From: Deltaproteobacteria bacterium
GTDB taxonomy: Bacteria > Desulfobacterota > DSM-4660 > Desulfatiglandales > Desulfatiglandaceae
Length of the DNA stretch: 6,094 bases
Direction: 5' to 3'
Assembly (NCBI GenBank): GCA_019314425.1
Contig: JAFCZI010000214.1
Coordinates: forward strand, 1 to 6,094
Part shown: piece after piece, positions 6,066 to 6,094 of the stretch
Position numbering within the stretch: the stretch's first letter is position 1
How the letters are laid out: each line of letters opens with the position of its first letter
The notes under the pieces: generated by a model
Told to the model about the DNA's origin: nothing
What the model saw: only the letters and a program-made list of their open reading frames with translations
Databases searched by the model: none
Program-made: the position numbers and the translations under genes

Positions 6066-6094
6066 GAGTACTAGGCTGGCCTGAGCACTGAGTT

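Larger units (their letters stand above)
5802..6094. other. Non-coding region upstream of the DUF89-popT operon
   Basis: I see no convincing gene in these 293 bases. The half near the DUF89 start carries two minus-strand promoter candidates and its ribosome site. Further right lie a partial direct repeat (ACCGGGATTGT at 5911-5921 and ACCGGGAATTTGT at 5937-5949), an 8-bp palindrome CCATATGG (5951-5958), a weak GC-rich hairpin pairing GATTCCGG (5963-5970) with CCGGATC (5999-6005), and a 20-bp interrupted palindrome (6046-6065). The dense symmetry suggests a regulatory region, possibly divergent with a gene beyond the right edge. Confidence 0.55.

Overview
The window looks like ordinary chromosomal DNA from a Gram-negative, LPS-bearing bacterium. 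The folC-lptD pair, the moderate GC content and the type of dispersed palindromic repeat suggest the Desulfobacterota (sulfate-reducing former Deltaproteobacteria, possibly Desulfobacterales). This placement is from memory of gene order and repeat style, not from a search. No phage, transposase, CRISPR array, rRNA or tRNA is visible.

Layout, left to right. Positions 1-262 hold no recognisable complete gene. They contain a 128-bp, almost self-complementary repeat (24-151), a weak promoter candidate and the ribosome binding site of folC. folC (263-1603, +) encodes folylpolyglutamate/dihydrofolate synthase. lptD (1618-3819, +) follows closely and encodes the outer-membrane LPS-assembly protein; its start is uncertain because a signal-peptide-like reading extends back into folC. 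A 79-bp gap with short tandem repeats separates lptD from two minus-strand genes read toward it. These are a DUF89 metal-dependent phosphatase (5801-4878) followed by a DUF368/PopT undecaprenyl-phosphate translocase (4828-3899). They are 49 nt apart and probably form one operon. Positions 5802-6094 hold no gene. They carry two plausible minus-strand promoters, a strong Shine-Dalgarno sequence for a TTG start, and palindromes that may be operators.

Functionally, lptD and popT both belong to envelope biogenesis: LPS insertion at the outer membrane and recycling of the lipid carrier used for peptidoglycan and O-antigen. folC is one-carbon metabolism and the DUF89 protein is probably metabolite repair or house-cleaning. 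I see no convincing undescribed system. The most unusual point is the repeat: a shortened 58-bp copy lies between the DUF89 and popT genes and supplies the last 11 codons and the stop codon of the DUF89 gene. Secondary points are the missing orthodox start codon of lptD and its reduced three-cysteine pattern.
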